Positions 15,782 through 23,663 of a DNA stretch of 38,412 nt are shown here, piece after piece; position 1 is the stretch's first letter, and each line of letters starts with the position of its first letter. Under the pieces are notes generated by a model. The model was not told the DNA's origin and searched no databases. It saw only the letters and a list, made by a program, of their open reading frames with translations. The DNA is from an uncultured Oscillospiraceae bacterium. GTDB lineage: Bacteria > Bacillota > Clostridia > Oscillospirales > Oscillospiraceae. Location: NCBI GenBank assembly GCA_958423465.1, contig CATZRD010000022.1, positions 1 to 38,412 on the forward strand, read 5' to 3'. Position numbers and translations under genes: made by a program.

Positions 15782-16087
15782 ATGACCAAAAAACGGTTTT
15801 TGTGCCTGCTGGCGCTGGTCTGCGCCCTGACTCTGGCCGGCTGCGGCAATGAGACCCCGGCGGAGCCCGCCCCCGCCGACGGCGCCGCCTCCACCGTGAG
15901 CTTCATCAGCGGCATGGGGTGCGATGACCCCAACTGCACGGACCCGTCCCACCACCACGACTGCCCGGCGGACTGCGATGACTACGAGCATCACCACCAC
16001 TGCGGCCTGGACTGCGACGACCCGGCCCACAACCACAATTGCGGCGATACCCACCACGGCGGCGAGCACCACGACGAGCACCACTGA
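15782..16087 (+). CDS. His/Cys-repeat lipoprotein, probable metal-binding
   Basis: A 101-residue protein with a lipoprotein signal peptide (MTKKRFLCLLALVCALTLAGC; lipobox LAGC, Cys21). After a Pro/Ala linker, the C-terminal half holds three tandem modules of the form Cys-Asp-Asp, a few residues, a run of His with Asp or Asn, then Cys: CDDPNCTDPSHHHDC, CDDYEHHHHC and CDDPAHNHNC. It ends in a His-rich tail (THHGGEHHDEHH). Such alternation of Cys, Asp and His strongly suggests binding of Ni, Zn, Co or Cu outside the membrane. The start is set by AGGAG ten bases before ATG 15782, rather than the upstream ATG at 15761 that lacks a site. It is divergent from acsB, a nickel enzyme, but a nickel role is only inference. 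Confidence 0.8.
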   Translation: MTKKRFLCLLALVCALTLAGCGNETPAEPAPADGAASTVSFISGMGCDDPNCTDPSHHHDCPADCDDYEHHHHCGLDCDDPAHNHNCGDTHHGGEHHDEHH

Positions 16088-16115
16088 ACCGGGGTGTGCC
16101 CGGTCCTGAAAAAAG

Positions 16116-16145
16116 CGGCGGCCCCCAGCGGGCCGCCGTTTTTTT
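16116..16145 (+). terminator. Terminator of the His/Cys-repeat lipoprotein gene
   Basis: CGGCGGCCC (16116-16124) and GGGCCGCCG (16130-16138) followed by seven T residues. Confidence 0.9.
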
Positions 16146-16168
16146 GCCGGAAAATTTAGAAAAAGCCC

Positions 16169-16196
16169 TTGACTTCCCGGGAAATTCCAGTATAAT
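16169..16196 (+). promoter_or_regulatory. Promoter of the rpsF operon
   Basis: TTGACT (16169-16174), a 16-base spacer and TATAAT (16191-16196). Confidence 0.85.
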
Positions 16197-16202
16197 AATA
16201 GG

Positions 16203-16250
16203 GCTTGCAGTCTGCAAGCTGATTCCTTGCTCCCGCCTGAGAGCGGGGGC
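16203..16250 (+). promoter_or_regulatory. Two-hairpin leader of rpsF, possible S6:S18 autoregulatory site
   Basis: A perfect 7-bp hairpin (16203-16209 with 16213-16219) and an 8-bp hairpin with loop CUGAGA (16229-16236 with 16243-16250) precede the rpsF ribosome binding site. The S6:S18 complex is known to bind its own operon leader in many bacteria; the exact consensus was not confirmed here. Confidence 0.4.
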
Positions 16251-16275
16251 CATCAGTCCAAAAGGAGGTGCAACC

Positions 16276-16575
16276 ATGGCAAAGATTTCCGCGAATTACG
16301 AGGTCGTGTATATCCTCGATCCCGCCCTGGGCGAGGAGGCGATCGCCGCCGCCGTTGAGAAGTTCAAGGCGCTGGCCGAACAGCACGGCTGCTCCGCGGT
16401 GGAGGTCGAGGAGTGGGGCAAGCGCAAGCTGGCCTACGCCATCGACTACAAGACCGAGGGCTACTATGTCCTCATGTCCTTCACCAGCGATCCCGCGTTC
16501 CCCAAGGAGCTGGACCGTATCCTGGGCATTACCGACGGTATTCTGCGCTCCATGATCGTCTGCAAGGACGAGTAA
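16276..16575 (+). CDS. rpsF: 30S ribosomal protein bS6
   Basis: A 99-residue protein with the bS6 fold: N-terminal strand YEVVYILDPALGEE, the central VEEWGKRKLAYAIDYKTEGYYVLMSF and C-terminal ILGITDGILRSMIV. It binds bS18 and the central domain of 16S rRNA in the small subunit. AAAGGAGG (16261-16268) is 7 bases before the ATG. It is first in the rpsF-ssb-rpsR operon, with only 15 bases to ssb. The product ends at CKDE, without a long acidic tail. Confidence 0.97.
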   Translation: MAKISANYEVVYILDPALGEEAIAAAVEKFKALAEQHGCSAVEVEEWGKRKLAYAIDYKTEGYYVLMSFTSDPAFPKELDRILGITDGILRSMIVCKDE

Positions 16576-16590
16576 GGAGGAAAACGGCAC

Positions 16591-17064
16591 ATGCTCAATC
16601 GCATCATCATCATGGGCCGCCTGGTCCGGGACCCGGAGCTTCGGACCACCCAGTCCGGCGTGGCCGTGACCAGCTTCACCCTGGCGGTGGATCGGGACTT
16701 CAAGAGCCGGGATTCCGGCGAGAAGAGCACCGATTTCATCGACGTGGTGGCCTGGCGGCAGACCGCCGAGTTCGTCTGCAAGTACTTCACCAAGGGCCGC
16801 ATGGCCGTGGCGGAGGGCCGGCTCCAGATCCGGGAGTGGACGGACAAGGACGGCAATAAGCGCCGCACCGCCGAGGTGGTGGCGGACAACGTCTACTTCG
16901 GCGACAGCAAGCGGGACAGCGCCGGCGGCGACAGCTACGGCTCCGCCCCCGCCTATGGCAGCGCTCCCGCCGCCTACGGCTCCAGCGCCGCTCCCGCCTA
17001 CGGCGGCTCCGGCGGCTCCGGCTTCGCCGAGATCGACGACCAGGACGGCGACCTGCCGTTCTAA
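16591..17064 (+). CDS. ssb: Single-stranded DNA-binding protein
   Basis: A 157-residue SSB with an N-terminal OB fold (MLNRIIIMGRLVRDPELRTT, TSFTLAVDRDF, DFIDVVAWRQTAEFVCKYFTKGR) and a flexible Gly/Ala/Ser/Tyr-rich tail from about 110. The tail contains repeats of the SYGSAPAYGSAPAAYGSS type and ends in the acidic tip DDQDGDLPF, which docks replication and repair partners. It forms tetramers coating single-stranded DNA. It lies between rpsF and rpsR, the standard Firmicutes order, with AAGGAGG just after the rpsF stop. Confidence 0.97.
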   Translation: MLNRIIIMGRLVRDPELRTTQSGVAVTSFTLAVDRDFKSRDSGEKSTDFIDVVAWRQTAEFVCKYFTKGRMAVAEGRLQIREWTDKDGNKRRTAEVVADNVYFGDSKRDSAGGDSYGSAPAYGSAPAAYGSSAAPAYGGSGGSGFAEIDDQDGDLPF

Positions 17065-17123
17065 CTTCGCGGCGGGACGGAAGGACTTTTCGCCGCCGCC
17101 GACACTGATAGGAGGATAGTACC

Positions 17124-17378
17124 ATGGCTATGGAACGTGAAAATAGACCCGCCCGTACCGGCGCTCCCCGCAAGCGCCGCAAGGTTTGCCAGTTCTGCGT
17201 GGACAAGTGCGAGCACATCGACTACAAGGACGCCGCCAAGCTGCGCCGCTTCATCTCTGAGCGCTCCAAGATCCTGCCCCGCCGGACCACCGGCACCTGC
17301 GCCATGCATCAGCGCCAGCTGACCGAGGCCATCAAGCGGGCCCGTCAGATCGCCCTGCTGCCCTACGTGACCGAGTAA
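17124..17378 (+). CDS. rpsR: 30S ribosomal protein bS18, cysteine-containing (zinc) form
   Basis: An 84-residue bS18 with the family core IDYKDAAKLRRFISERSKILPRRTTGTC and the basic C-terminal helix QLTEAIKRARQIALLPY. The N-terminal part keeps Cys22, Cys25 and Cys29 (CQFCVDKC), which with the cysteine in TGTC form a four-cysteine zinc site, so this is the C+ form. Some bacteria keep a zinc-free copy for zinc shortage; none is seen here. AGGAGG lies 8 bases before the ATG. A strong terminator follows. Confidence 0.97.
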   Translation: MAMERENRPARTGAPRKRRKVCQFCVDKCEHIDYKDAAKLRRFISERSKILPRRTTGTCAMHQRQLTEAIKRARQIALLPYVTE

Positions 17379-17391
17379 GAAACCAAAGAGA

Positions 17392-17424
17392 AGCGCCCCG
17401 TCCATGCCGGACGGGGCGCTTTTT
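17392..17424 (+). terminator. Terminator of the rpsF-ssb-rpsR operon
   Basis: A perfect 12-bp stem (17392-17403 and 17409-17420) followed by TTTT. Confidence 0.9.
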
Positions 17425-17434
17425 CCGCGTTTTC

Positions 17435-18289
17435 TCAGGAACGGCAGCGGACGATGCACTCCATCACGTGGCCGTCCACACTGGCGGTGATGGTGGTGGT
17501 GCCCTTCCCCACCCAGGTGACCCAGCCGCTGTCGCTGACGGTGGCGACGCCGGTGTTGGCGCTGGACCACGTCACCGGGTTGTCCGTGCCCGTGACCTTC
17601 AGCTGGAAGCCCTTCTCCCTGGCGGGGAGGGTCACGTCGTCCTTGCTCAGCTTGATGTCGGCGCTGCTGACCCAGGGATCGCCGGTGACGGTGACGGAGC
17701 AGGTCTGGGTCTCCTCCCCGGACACGGCGGTGATGGTCACTTTGCCCCCGGCCACGCCGGTGACGGACCCGTCGGCCACCCTGGCGATCTGATCGTTGGA
17801 GGAGGACCAGGTCACGGCGCCGCTGCCGCCGGAGGCGATGATCCGCCCGGTCTCCCCGGCGGCGATGGTAAACTCGCTCTGGCTCAGGGTCAGGGGCCCG
17901 GCGGGCTCCGCCGGCGCGTTGGGATCGGCGGTCGTGCCGCCGGGGTTTTCCTCGCCGGGATTCTGGCCGTCTGGACCGGTCTTGTCGTCGGGCTGGGTGT
18001 CCTGCACCGGCGGGGGATCATCCAGGGCGGCGTCGGTGCGGATGCCCACCAGGGCCGCCAGCTGCTCGCCGAACATGGCCACGACCACCGCCCCGGCCAC
18101 CACCAGCACCAGCACCAGCATCAGGATGCCGCCGGCGCCGCCGCTGCGCTTTTTCTTGTCCAGACGCTTGCCGCCCCGGCGGCGGATGGTCTTGCCCTTC
18201 CGCCGGGCGGCCTCCTCCTCGCAGAAGGGGCACTTCCGATAGGTATCCGAATATTCATTCCCGCACACGGGACACTGTCGATTGGCCAT
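17435..18289 (-). CDS. Zinc-ribbon membrane protein with two Big_2 (Ig-like) domains
   Basis: The 284-residue product starts with a zinc ribbon (CPVC and CPFC, Cys6, 9, 20, 23), then a very basic stretch (KGKTIRRRGGKRLDKKKR), one membrane segment (about 56-75), a Pro/Asp/Gly-rich linker (about 92-130) and two bacterial Ig-like Big_2 domains (about 134-200 and 210-278). Each has the VTWSSSN/A strand and an ATV/ITA..G..TITA motif. The zinc ribbon would be cytoplasmic and the Ig domains outside. MANRQCPVCG at 18289 is preferred over an ATG six bases earlier because AGGAGG is then 9 rather than 3 bases away. No partner gene is evident. Function unknown; surface adhesion or sensing is plausible. 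Confidence 0.8.
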   Translation of the reverse strand: MANRQCPVCGNEYSDTYRKCPFCEEEAARRKGKTIRRRGGKRLDKKKRSGGAGGILMLVLVLVVAGAVVVAMFGEQLAALVGIRTDAALDDPPPVQDTQPDDKTGPDGQNPGEENPGGTTADPNAPAEPAGPLTLSQSEFTIAAGETGRIIASGGSGAVTWSSSNDQIARVADGSVTGVAGGKVTITAVSGEETQTCSVTVTGDPWVSSADIKLSKDDVTLPAREKGFQLKVTGTDNPVTWSSANTGVATVSDSGWVTWVGKGTTTITASVDGHVMECIVRCRS

Positions 18290-18404
18290 GGTCATCGTCC
18301 TCCTTGAGCAGATGGATTACTGCTTTACATAATATCGGTTTTCCGGCGGCGCGTCAACCGCTTTTTATCGATTCGACGATTTTTTCAAAATTTTGTTCCC
18401 CGCA

Positions 18405-18433
18405 TTGCATTTCCCGCCGGCGCATTTTATAAT
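18405..18433 (+). promoter_or_regulatory. Promoter of udk
   Basis: TTGCAT (18405-18410), a 17-base spacer and TATAAT (18428-18433). Confidence 0.75.
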
Positions 18434-18467
18434 AGAGGCATCAACGAGGCGGGAGGGCATAGGGCCT

Positions 18468-19094
18468 ATGACGGATACCATCTTTATCGGAATCGCCGGC
18501 GGCACCGGCAGCGGCAAGACCACGCTCACGGAGCACATCAAAAAGCGCTTCGGCGACGAGGTCAGCGTCATTTACCACGACAACTACTACAAGGACCAGT
18601 CGGGGATGCCCTTCGAGGTCCGCTGCCGCCAGAACTACGACCACCCGGACGCCTTCGAGACGGACCTGATGGTCCGGCACCTGAAGGCGCTGAAGGCCGG
18701 GGTGCCCATTCAGTGTCCGGTATACTCCTACACGGACCACAACCGCACCGACCAGACCATCGAGATCCGCCCCACCAGCGTGGTGATCGTGGAGGGCCTG
18801 CTGATCTTCCAGAACCCGGAGCTGCGGGACCTGATGGACATCAAGATCTTTGTGGACACCGACGCCGACGTGCGCATCCTCCGCCGGATCATGCGGGACG
18901 TGAAGGAGCGGGGCCGGACCATCGACTCCGTGGTGGAGCAGTATCTCACCACCGTCAAGCCCATGCACGAGCAGTTCATCGAGCCCAGCAAGCGCTTCGC
19001 GGACATCATCGTCCTGGAGGGAGGCCACAACCTGGTGGCCCTGGACATGATCATGCAGCGCATCGCCAATCATATCGGCCAGCAGGAGCGGTGA
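18468..19094 (+). CDS. udk: Uridine kinase
   Basis: Phosphorylates uridine and cytidine to UMP and CMP in pyrimidine salvage. The 208-residue product has the P-loop GGTGSGKT (11-18), the substrate segment YHDNYYKDQ, the block NYDHPDAFETDLM and a Walker-B-like VVIVEGLLIF, followed by the LID region FVDTDADVRILRRIMRDVKERGR. The length fits the family (about 210). The ATG at 18468 follows GGGAGGG about ten bases upstream; an in-frame frame extension upstream overlaps the promoter and is rejected. It is a single gene with its own promoter and terminator. Confidence 0.95.
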   Translation: MTDTIFIGIAGGTGSGKTTLTEHIKKRFGDEVSVIYHDNYYKDQSGMPFEVRCRQNYDHPDAFETDLMVRHLKALKAGVPIQCPVYSYTDHNRTDQTIEIRPTSVVIVEGLLIFQNPELRDLMDIKIFVDTDADVRILRRIMRDVKERGRTIDSVVEQYLTTVKPMHEQFIEPSKRFADIIVLEGGHNLVALDMIMQRIANHIGQQER

Positions 19095-19107
19095 GCCGCT
19101 CCCCGCA

Positions 19108-19150
19108 AACCGCAGCCGGGGGACCCAACGGTCCCCCGGCCGCGGTTTTA
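19108..19150. terminator. Terminator after udk, likely shared with the convergent gene
   Basis: An 11-bp GC-rich stem (19115-19125 with 19130-19140), extended by AACCGC/GCGGTT across one mismatch, ends in TTTTA. Confidence 0.8.
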
Positions 19151-19174
19151 CCGGACACGCTGTACCGGCCAGCC

Positions 19175-20542
19175 CTACTGGTTTTCATTGACGTACAGGG
19201 ATACCCGGCTCTGGATGCGGTCCACCGTCTCGTCCAGGGTGAGCTCCCCGGCGAAGTAGGGCAGACACTGCTCCATCACAAGATCAAAAATGGTGTTGTC
19301 GGACAGATTTGTTCGCCGGATGCTGTTATAAAACGCCATGAACCGGTCCATCTCCGCCTGCGTCACGGGGACGTACTCCGGTACGGCGCTGTCCTCAGAT
19401 GCCTCCCATCCTTTCATAGCGATTCTCTGCTTTGTCTTAAAATCCGCCCGGTTGACAGGGAGACCATACGATGACTTCCCCCGAACCGTCTCCACGTATT
19501 TCTGCTCTTTTGGGTCGAGTCCTCCCTCATATCTGGGCAGAAAAACTTCCCGGATGAAGGTCCAGACGGCCTCCTTGTTCCCACTGGCCGCGTTCATGGC
19601 GAACCGTGTGCCGCTGACGCCGAAATAGCTCCCTGCGCTGCCGTCCTCCACCGGGAAGCCCACAAAGACGCAGGGACCCCCCAGAGCCGCCTCAAAATCC
19701 TCGTTATAGAACGAGATCTCAGAGAGATCGTTGATTCCCGCCAGTTTCAGCAGCTGCCTTCCCTGAGAAAAGCGGAGCCGCTGCTCCTCGTTGGCCTCGT
19801 CCCAGTCCGTTACCTCCAGCTGGGCGGGAAAGCTGCCGCAGAACTCCAGCAGAGAGCGGAAGTCCTCGCCGTCAAAGGAGCACTCGCCGGTCTCCCAGTC
19901 CACATAGCTCTCCGCCCGCAGGGCCAGCAGGTAGTAGAGCACAGTATCGGCGGGGAGGAAGTACTCCGCCACGGTGGAGCCCTCCGGCATGGCCTCCAGG
20001 GCCGCCCACAGGTCCGCCAGGAACCAGCTGTGCCGGTCCCCCACCAGGCGCTCCGCCCCCGCCAGGGTGGTGATCCCCACTGAACCAAAGGCCAGATACA
20101 GCCCGCCGTCGATCTCCGCCGCCAGCAGAGGGACCTCCATCAGGGCCTCCCGTCCCAGGTCCGGGTCCCCCTCGATCCAGGGCCACAGGTCCTCCAGGAA
20201 CCCCTTTCCCGCCAGCTGGCGGTAGGGCATCTCCTCCCCGTTGGGGCCCCGGCTCCCCAGATCCAGGACGTCCGGCCCTGTACCGGCGGTCATCTCCTTC
20301 ATCAGCTGCTGGACGCCGTCGGCGTACCCGCTGTAGTTCCGGATCTCAAGGGTGATCTCCGGGTGGGCCTGGCAAAAACGCCGCACCGCCGTGGTGGAGC
20401 TGTATTCCGGGGAAACCGTGCCGTAGACCAGGACCCCGGGCTCGTCCTCCTGAGAGGAAAGGTCCTCACCGCCGCAGGCGGTGAGGACCAGAATCAGCGA
20501 CAGCAGGGACAGGAACCGGTACGCAGAAAAGCGCTTCTTCAT
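19175..20542 (-). CDS. Extracellular solute-binding lipoprotein, ABC type (orphan)
   Basis: A 455-residue protein with a lipoprotein signal peptide (MKKRFSAYRFLSLLSLILVLTACGG, lipobox LTAC). The mature part has the layout of cluster-1 sugar-binding proteins: YGTVSPEYSSTTAVRRFCQAHPEITLEI, then GTGPDVLDLGS and a FLEDLWPWIEGD hinge region, and later GFPVEDGSAGSYFGVSGTRFAMN. It would capture a sugar or oligosaccharide at the membrane. No permease or ATPase genes adjoin it, so it is an orphan or a sensor. Start MKKRF is set by GGGAGGGG just ahead; an upstream in-frame ATG has no site. A GC-rich terminator shared with udk lies behind it. The substrate is not predictable. Confidence 0.82.
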   Translation of the reverse strand: MKKRFSAYRFLSLLSLILVLTACGGEDLSSQEDEPGVLVYGTVSPEYSSTTAVRRFCQAHPEITLEIRNYSGYADGVQQLMKEMTAGTGPDVLDLGSRGPNGEEMPYRQLAGKGFLEDLWPWIEGDPDLGREALMEVPLLAAEIDGGLYLAFGSVGITTLAGAERLVGDRHSWFLADLWAALEAMPEGSTVAEYFLPADTVLYYLLALRAESYVDWETGECSFDGEDFRSLLEFCGSFPAQLEVTDWDEANEEQRLRFSQGRQLLKLAGINDLSEISFYNEDFEAALGGPCVFVGFPVEDGSAGSYFGVSGTRFAMNAASGNKEAVWTFIREVFLPRYEGGLDPKEQKYVETVRGKSSYGLPVNRADFKTKQRIAMKGWEASEDSAVPEYVPVTQAEMDRFMAFYNSIRRTNLSDNTIFDLVMEQCLPYFAGELTLDETVDRIQSRVSLYVNENQ

Positions 20543-20600
20543 GGCAGCCCCTCCCTGGCCTGCGCCAGTCGTCAAATTGGCTTCCATACAATGTATATTC

Positions 20601-20629
20601 ATGCTACCATACGCAGCGCCTGCCGTCAA
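20601..20629 (-). promoter_or_regulatory. Promoter of the solute-binding protein gene
   Basis: On the minus strand TTGACG (20629-20624), a 17-base spacer and TAGCAT (20606-20601). A small dyad ATACA-a-TGTAT (20587-20597) lies just downstream of the -10 and may be an operator. Confidence 0.55.
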
Positions 20630-20666
20630 TCGCTTCTGATAAAATTCCCTTATTTGAGCGATCTCC

Positions 20667-23129
20667 TCACAGAAACAGCCCCGCGATGTGGTACACCAGG
20701 AAGGCTGCCAGCCAGGCGGCCACGAGCTGCCAGCCCAGGGCCAGCGCCGTCCACTTGACGCTGCCCATCTCCCGGCGGATGGTGGCGATGGCCGCCACGC
20801 AGGGGGTGTACAGGGCGCAGAAGGCCAGGAAGGCCAGAGCCGCGGCGGGGGAGAAGGTGGCCGCCATCACCGCGCCGGCGGCGGCGTAGTCCGTCAGGGA
20901 GAAGTTGTAGAACAGGCTCATGGAGCTGACCACCATCTCCTTGGCGATGAGGCCCGTCAGCAGGGCTACCGCCGCCTGCCACACGCCGAAGCCCAGGGGC
21001 TTGAACACCGGGGCGATGAAGCCGCCGAACCAGGCCAGGATGCTGTCGGTGGTGTCCTCCACCATATGGAAGTCCAGGCCGAAGTTCTGGAGGAACCACA
21101 CCGCCACGCTCATGACGGCGATGACGGTGCCCGCCCGGGTGAGGAAGTCCCGCACCCGCTGCCACACGTGGAGCCAGATGTTCTTGGGCGTGGGCATCCG
21201 GTAGGGGGGCAGCTCCAGCAGGAAGGGGGCGGGCTCGCCCTTGAAGATCGTGTGCTTGAGAAGGATGCCGGAACCGATGGCCACCAGCAGGCCCAGCAGG
21301 TAGAGGCCGAACACCACCAGCCCCGCCTGGCGGGGGAAGAAGGCGGCGGTCATCAGTCCGTAGATGGGGAGCCTCGCCCCGCAGGACATGAAGGGCACCA
21401 GGAAAATGGTCATCCGCCGGTCCTTCTCATTCTCCATGGTCCTGGCCCCCATGACGGCGGGCACCGTGCAGCCGAAGCCCATGAGCATGGGGATGAAGGC
21501 CTTGCCGCTGAGGCCGAAATGGCGCAGGGTCCGATCCATGACGAAGGCCGCCCGGGCCATGTAGCCGGAGTCCTCCAGCATGGAGAGGAACAGAAACAGC
21601 AGGGCGATCATGGGCAGGAAGGTGAGCACACCGCCCACGCCGGAGATGAGGCCGTCCACCAGCAGGCCCGTGAGCCAGGCGGGGGCCCCCAGATGGTTCA
21701 GCCAGCCGGAGACGCCGGGACAGAGGATATTCTCCACAAAGGCGGCGATGCCGTCGGAGAGCCAGGCGCCGGGGCCGGAGAAGGTCACCAGGAATACCAG
21801 GAGCATCATCACCAGAAACACCGGGATCGCCCAGATCTTGTGGGTGGCAACGGCGTCGATGCGCTCGGTGACGGTGGGCTTGCCCTCCCGGCTCTTCCGC
21901 TTCACGGAGGAGCGGACCGCCCGCTCCACGAACCGGTACCGGCTGTCCGCCAGCAGGGTCTCCCGGTCTCCCAGGGGACTGGCGGCCTCGTACTCCGCGG
22001 CGATCTGATCGATGCGCTGAAGGGTGGTCTCCCCCAGGCCCATGGCCTTGGCCACCTCCTCGTCCCCCTCCAGCAGCTTGATGGCCGCCCAGTGGGCGGG
22101 GATGCCCAGACTGTAGGCCCGGTCGTGGATGATCTCGCCGATGCGGTGGTGGATGGCGTGGGTGAAATCGTCATACAGGTCGTCCGGTTCCAGAGTATAG
22201 CCGGTGTGCATCTGGCGGTGGGCCTCCTCCACCAGCTTGTCGATGTTCTGGTTGTCCCGGGCGGAAATGGGGATCACCGGCACGCCCAGGTGGGCGGAGA
22301 GCATATCGCAGTCGATCTGATCCCCCCGCTTTTCCACCTCGTCCATGAAGTTCACCGCCAGCACCATAGGCCGCTCCAGCTCCAGAAGCTGCATGGTCAG
22401 GTACAGGTTCCGCTCCAGATTGGTGGCGTCCACGATGTTGATGATGGCGTCGGGCTGCTCCTGGATGATGAACCGCCGGGCCACCAGCTCCTCCATGGAG
22501 TAGGGGGACAGGGAGTAGATCCCCGGCAGATCCACCACCGTGAAGCTCACCTCGCCCAGGGTGGCGGTGCCCTCCTTTTTCTCCACGGTGACGCCGGGCC
22601 AGTTGCCCACATACTGGTTGGAGCCGGTGAGGGCGTTGAAAAGCGTGGTCTTGCCGCAGTTGGGATTGCCCACCAGGGCTACCTTCCACTGGCGCTGATC
22701 GTGGGCCTTGGGGTCGTAGTGCCGGGGGTGCTGGCGCTGCTCATGGACGTGGGAGCGGCGCATCTCCTCCAGCTCCTGGGGGGAGCCGCAGCCCATGGAA
22801 CAGTGGCTGCAATCCCCGTGGCAGGACGCCCCCAGGTGGTAGGCGGTCTCGCTGACGCCGGCTTTCCGGGCCTCCTGGTCGCTGACGGGCCGCACCTGGA
22901 TCTGGGCGGCGTCCTCCTTCCGCAGGCTCAGCTCATAGCCCCGGAGCTGCAGCTCCATGGGGTCCCCGAAAGGGGCGATCTTGACCAGCTTCACCGCCGT
23001 GCCGGGGGTGAGGCCCATGTCGATGAGCCGCCGCTTCACCGCGCCCCGGCGGTTGCCCACCTGGGATATGATACAGCTCTCCCCGATGGGGAGCTGATCC
23101 AGGGTCATAACCTGCTGTGTGGTCTCCAT
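20667..23129 (-). CDS. feoB: Fused FeoA-FeoB ferrous iron transporter
   Basis: An 820-residue fusion. Residues about 8-80 form a FeoA SH3-like domain (TLDQLPIGESCIISQV, RRLIDMGLTPG). A linker holds four cysteines (103, 107, 110, 114; C-x3-C-x2-C-x3-C) and a His-rich patch (127-143). Then comes the FeoB G domain with GNPNCGKT (154-161), DLPG (200-203) and NFMD (260-263), and the polytopic part with the gate motifs GFGCTVPAVMGAR and FMSCGARLPIY. It imports Fe2+ across the cell membrane, driven or gated by nucleotide hydrolysis. METTQQVMTL (23129) is chosen because AGAGGA lies about 9 bases ahead; two earlier in-frame starts have no site. It is divergent from a second feoA-feoB pair. Confidence 0.93.
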   Translation of the reverse strand: METTQQVMTLDQLPIGESCIISQVGNRRGAVKRRLIDMGLTPGTAVKLVKIAPFGDPMELQLRGYELSLRKEDAAQIQVRPVSDQEARKAGVSETAYHLGASCHGDCSHCSMGCGSPQELEEMRRSHVHEQRQHPRHYDPKAHDQRQWKVALVGNPNCGKTTLFNALTGSNQYVGNWPGVTVEKKEGTATLGEVSFTVVDLPGIYSLSPYSMEELVARRFIIQEQPDAIINIVDATNLERNLYLTMQLLELERPMVLAVNFMDEVEKRGDQIDCDMLSAHLGVPVIPISARDNQNIDKLVEEAHRQMHTGYTLEPDDLYDDFTHAIHHRIGEIIHDRAYSLGIPAHWAAIKLLEGDEEVAKAMGLGETTLQRIDQIAAEYEAASPLGDRETLLADSRYRFVERAVRSSVKRKSREGKPTVTERIDAVATHKIWAIPVFLVMMLLVFLVTFSGPGAWLSDGIAAFVENILCPGVSGWLNHLGAPAWLTGLLVDGLISGVGGVLTFLPMIALLFLFLSMLEDSGYMARAAFVMDRTLRHFGLSGKAFIPMLMGFGCTVPAVMGARTMENEKDRRMTIFLVPFMSCGARLPIYGLMTAAFFPRQAGLVVFGLYLLGLLVAIGSGILLKHTIFKGEPAPFLLELPPYRMPTPKNIWLHVWQRVRDFLTRAGTVIAVMSVAVWFLQNFGLDFHMVEDTTDSILAWFGGFIAPVFKPLGFGVWQAAVALLTGLIAKEMVVSSMSLFYNFSLTDYAAAGAVMAATFSPAAALAFLAFCALYTPCVAAIATIRREMGSVKWTALALGWQLVAAWLAAFLVYHIAGLFL

Positions 23130-23166
23130 CCGATCACATCCTCTCATTCGATCACAGTTCGGAGTT

Positions 23167-23195
23167 ATTCTAGACAAACTCCCGGCGCTTGTCAA
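23167..23195 (-). promoter_or_regulatory. Promoter of the fused feoAB gene
   Basis: On the minus strand TTGACA (23195-23190), a 17-base spacer and TAGAAT (23172-23167), about 38 bases before the start codon. No classical Fur or DtxR box was recognised. Confidence 0.75.
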
Positions 23196-23336
23196 TAGCT
23201 TTCACGCCTCCCGAAAAAATTTAACAGGGGAGAAAGAGCCGGCAGGCCCGGAGGCGGGCGCACCGGGGACCGCCGGCATATACTGGAGCGGACCCGGAGG
23301 CCCCGGCTTTCGGGCGGAAGGGAGGGAACGTCCCTT

Positions 23337-23567
23337 TTGGAAACATCCATGACCCTGGACCGGCTGCCGATGGGGCGGACCGCCGCCGTATCGTCGGTGA
23401 ACGCGGAGGACGCCCAGCGCCGCCGGCTGATGGAGCTGGGCTTTGTTCCCGGCGCGGCGGTATCGGCGGTGCAGGCCAGCCCCTGGGGGGACCCGGTGGC
23501 CTACGGCGTGTGCGGCGCGGTCATCGCCCTGCGGCGGGCCGATGCCAGACAGATCGCCATCACATAA
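23337..23567 (+). CDS. feoA: FeoA-like protein, TTG start
   Basis: A 76-residue free-standing FeoA SH3-like domain (MTLDRLPMGRTAAVSSV, RRRLMELGFVPGAAV, DPVAYGVCGAVIALRRADARQI). A TTG start at 23337 is preferred over ATG 23349 for two reasons. GGAGGG (23321-23326) is 10 bases upstream of the TTG. The resulting N-terminus METSMTLDRLP also matches METTQQVMTLDQLP of the divergent fused FeoAB. FeoA is thought to bind the cytoplasmic face of FeoB. The partner feoB lies 96 bases downstream beyond a hairpin. No convincing promoter was found in the 140 bases upstream; a TATACT at 23279 has no -35. Confidence 0.88.
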   Translation: METSMTLDRLPMGRTAAVSSVNAEDAQRRRLMELGFVPGAAVSAVQASPWGDPVAYGVCGAVIALRRADARQIAIT

Positions 23568-23574
23568 CGCGTCA

Positions 23575-23598
23575 GGGCCGCCCCTTACGGGGCGGCCC
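23575..23598 (+). promoter_or_regulatory. Hairpin between feoA and feoB
   Basis: A perfect 10-bp stem GGGCCGCCCC/GGGGCGGCCC with a TTAC loop, starting 7 bases after the feoA stop and not followed by T residues. It may set the feoA:feoB expression ratio rather than end transcription. Confidence 0.5.
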
Positions 23599-23663
23599 CG
23601 GCGCACCCGCCGGCGGCAGCGGCATAGGATGGTCTGTGACCAAAACGCAAGGAGGGCGCGTCC

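Noticed and set aside
23131..23156. Direct repeat CGATCACA, copies 18 bases apart, in the feoAB leader
   Set aside because: Short, lying in the untranslated leader beside the start codon, and matching no Fur, DtxR or MntR box; likely chance.
20688..23198. An 836-codon frame antisense to fused feoAB
   Set aside because: It is a shadow of the GC-rich feoAB gene and spans its promoter.
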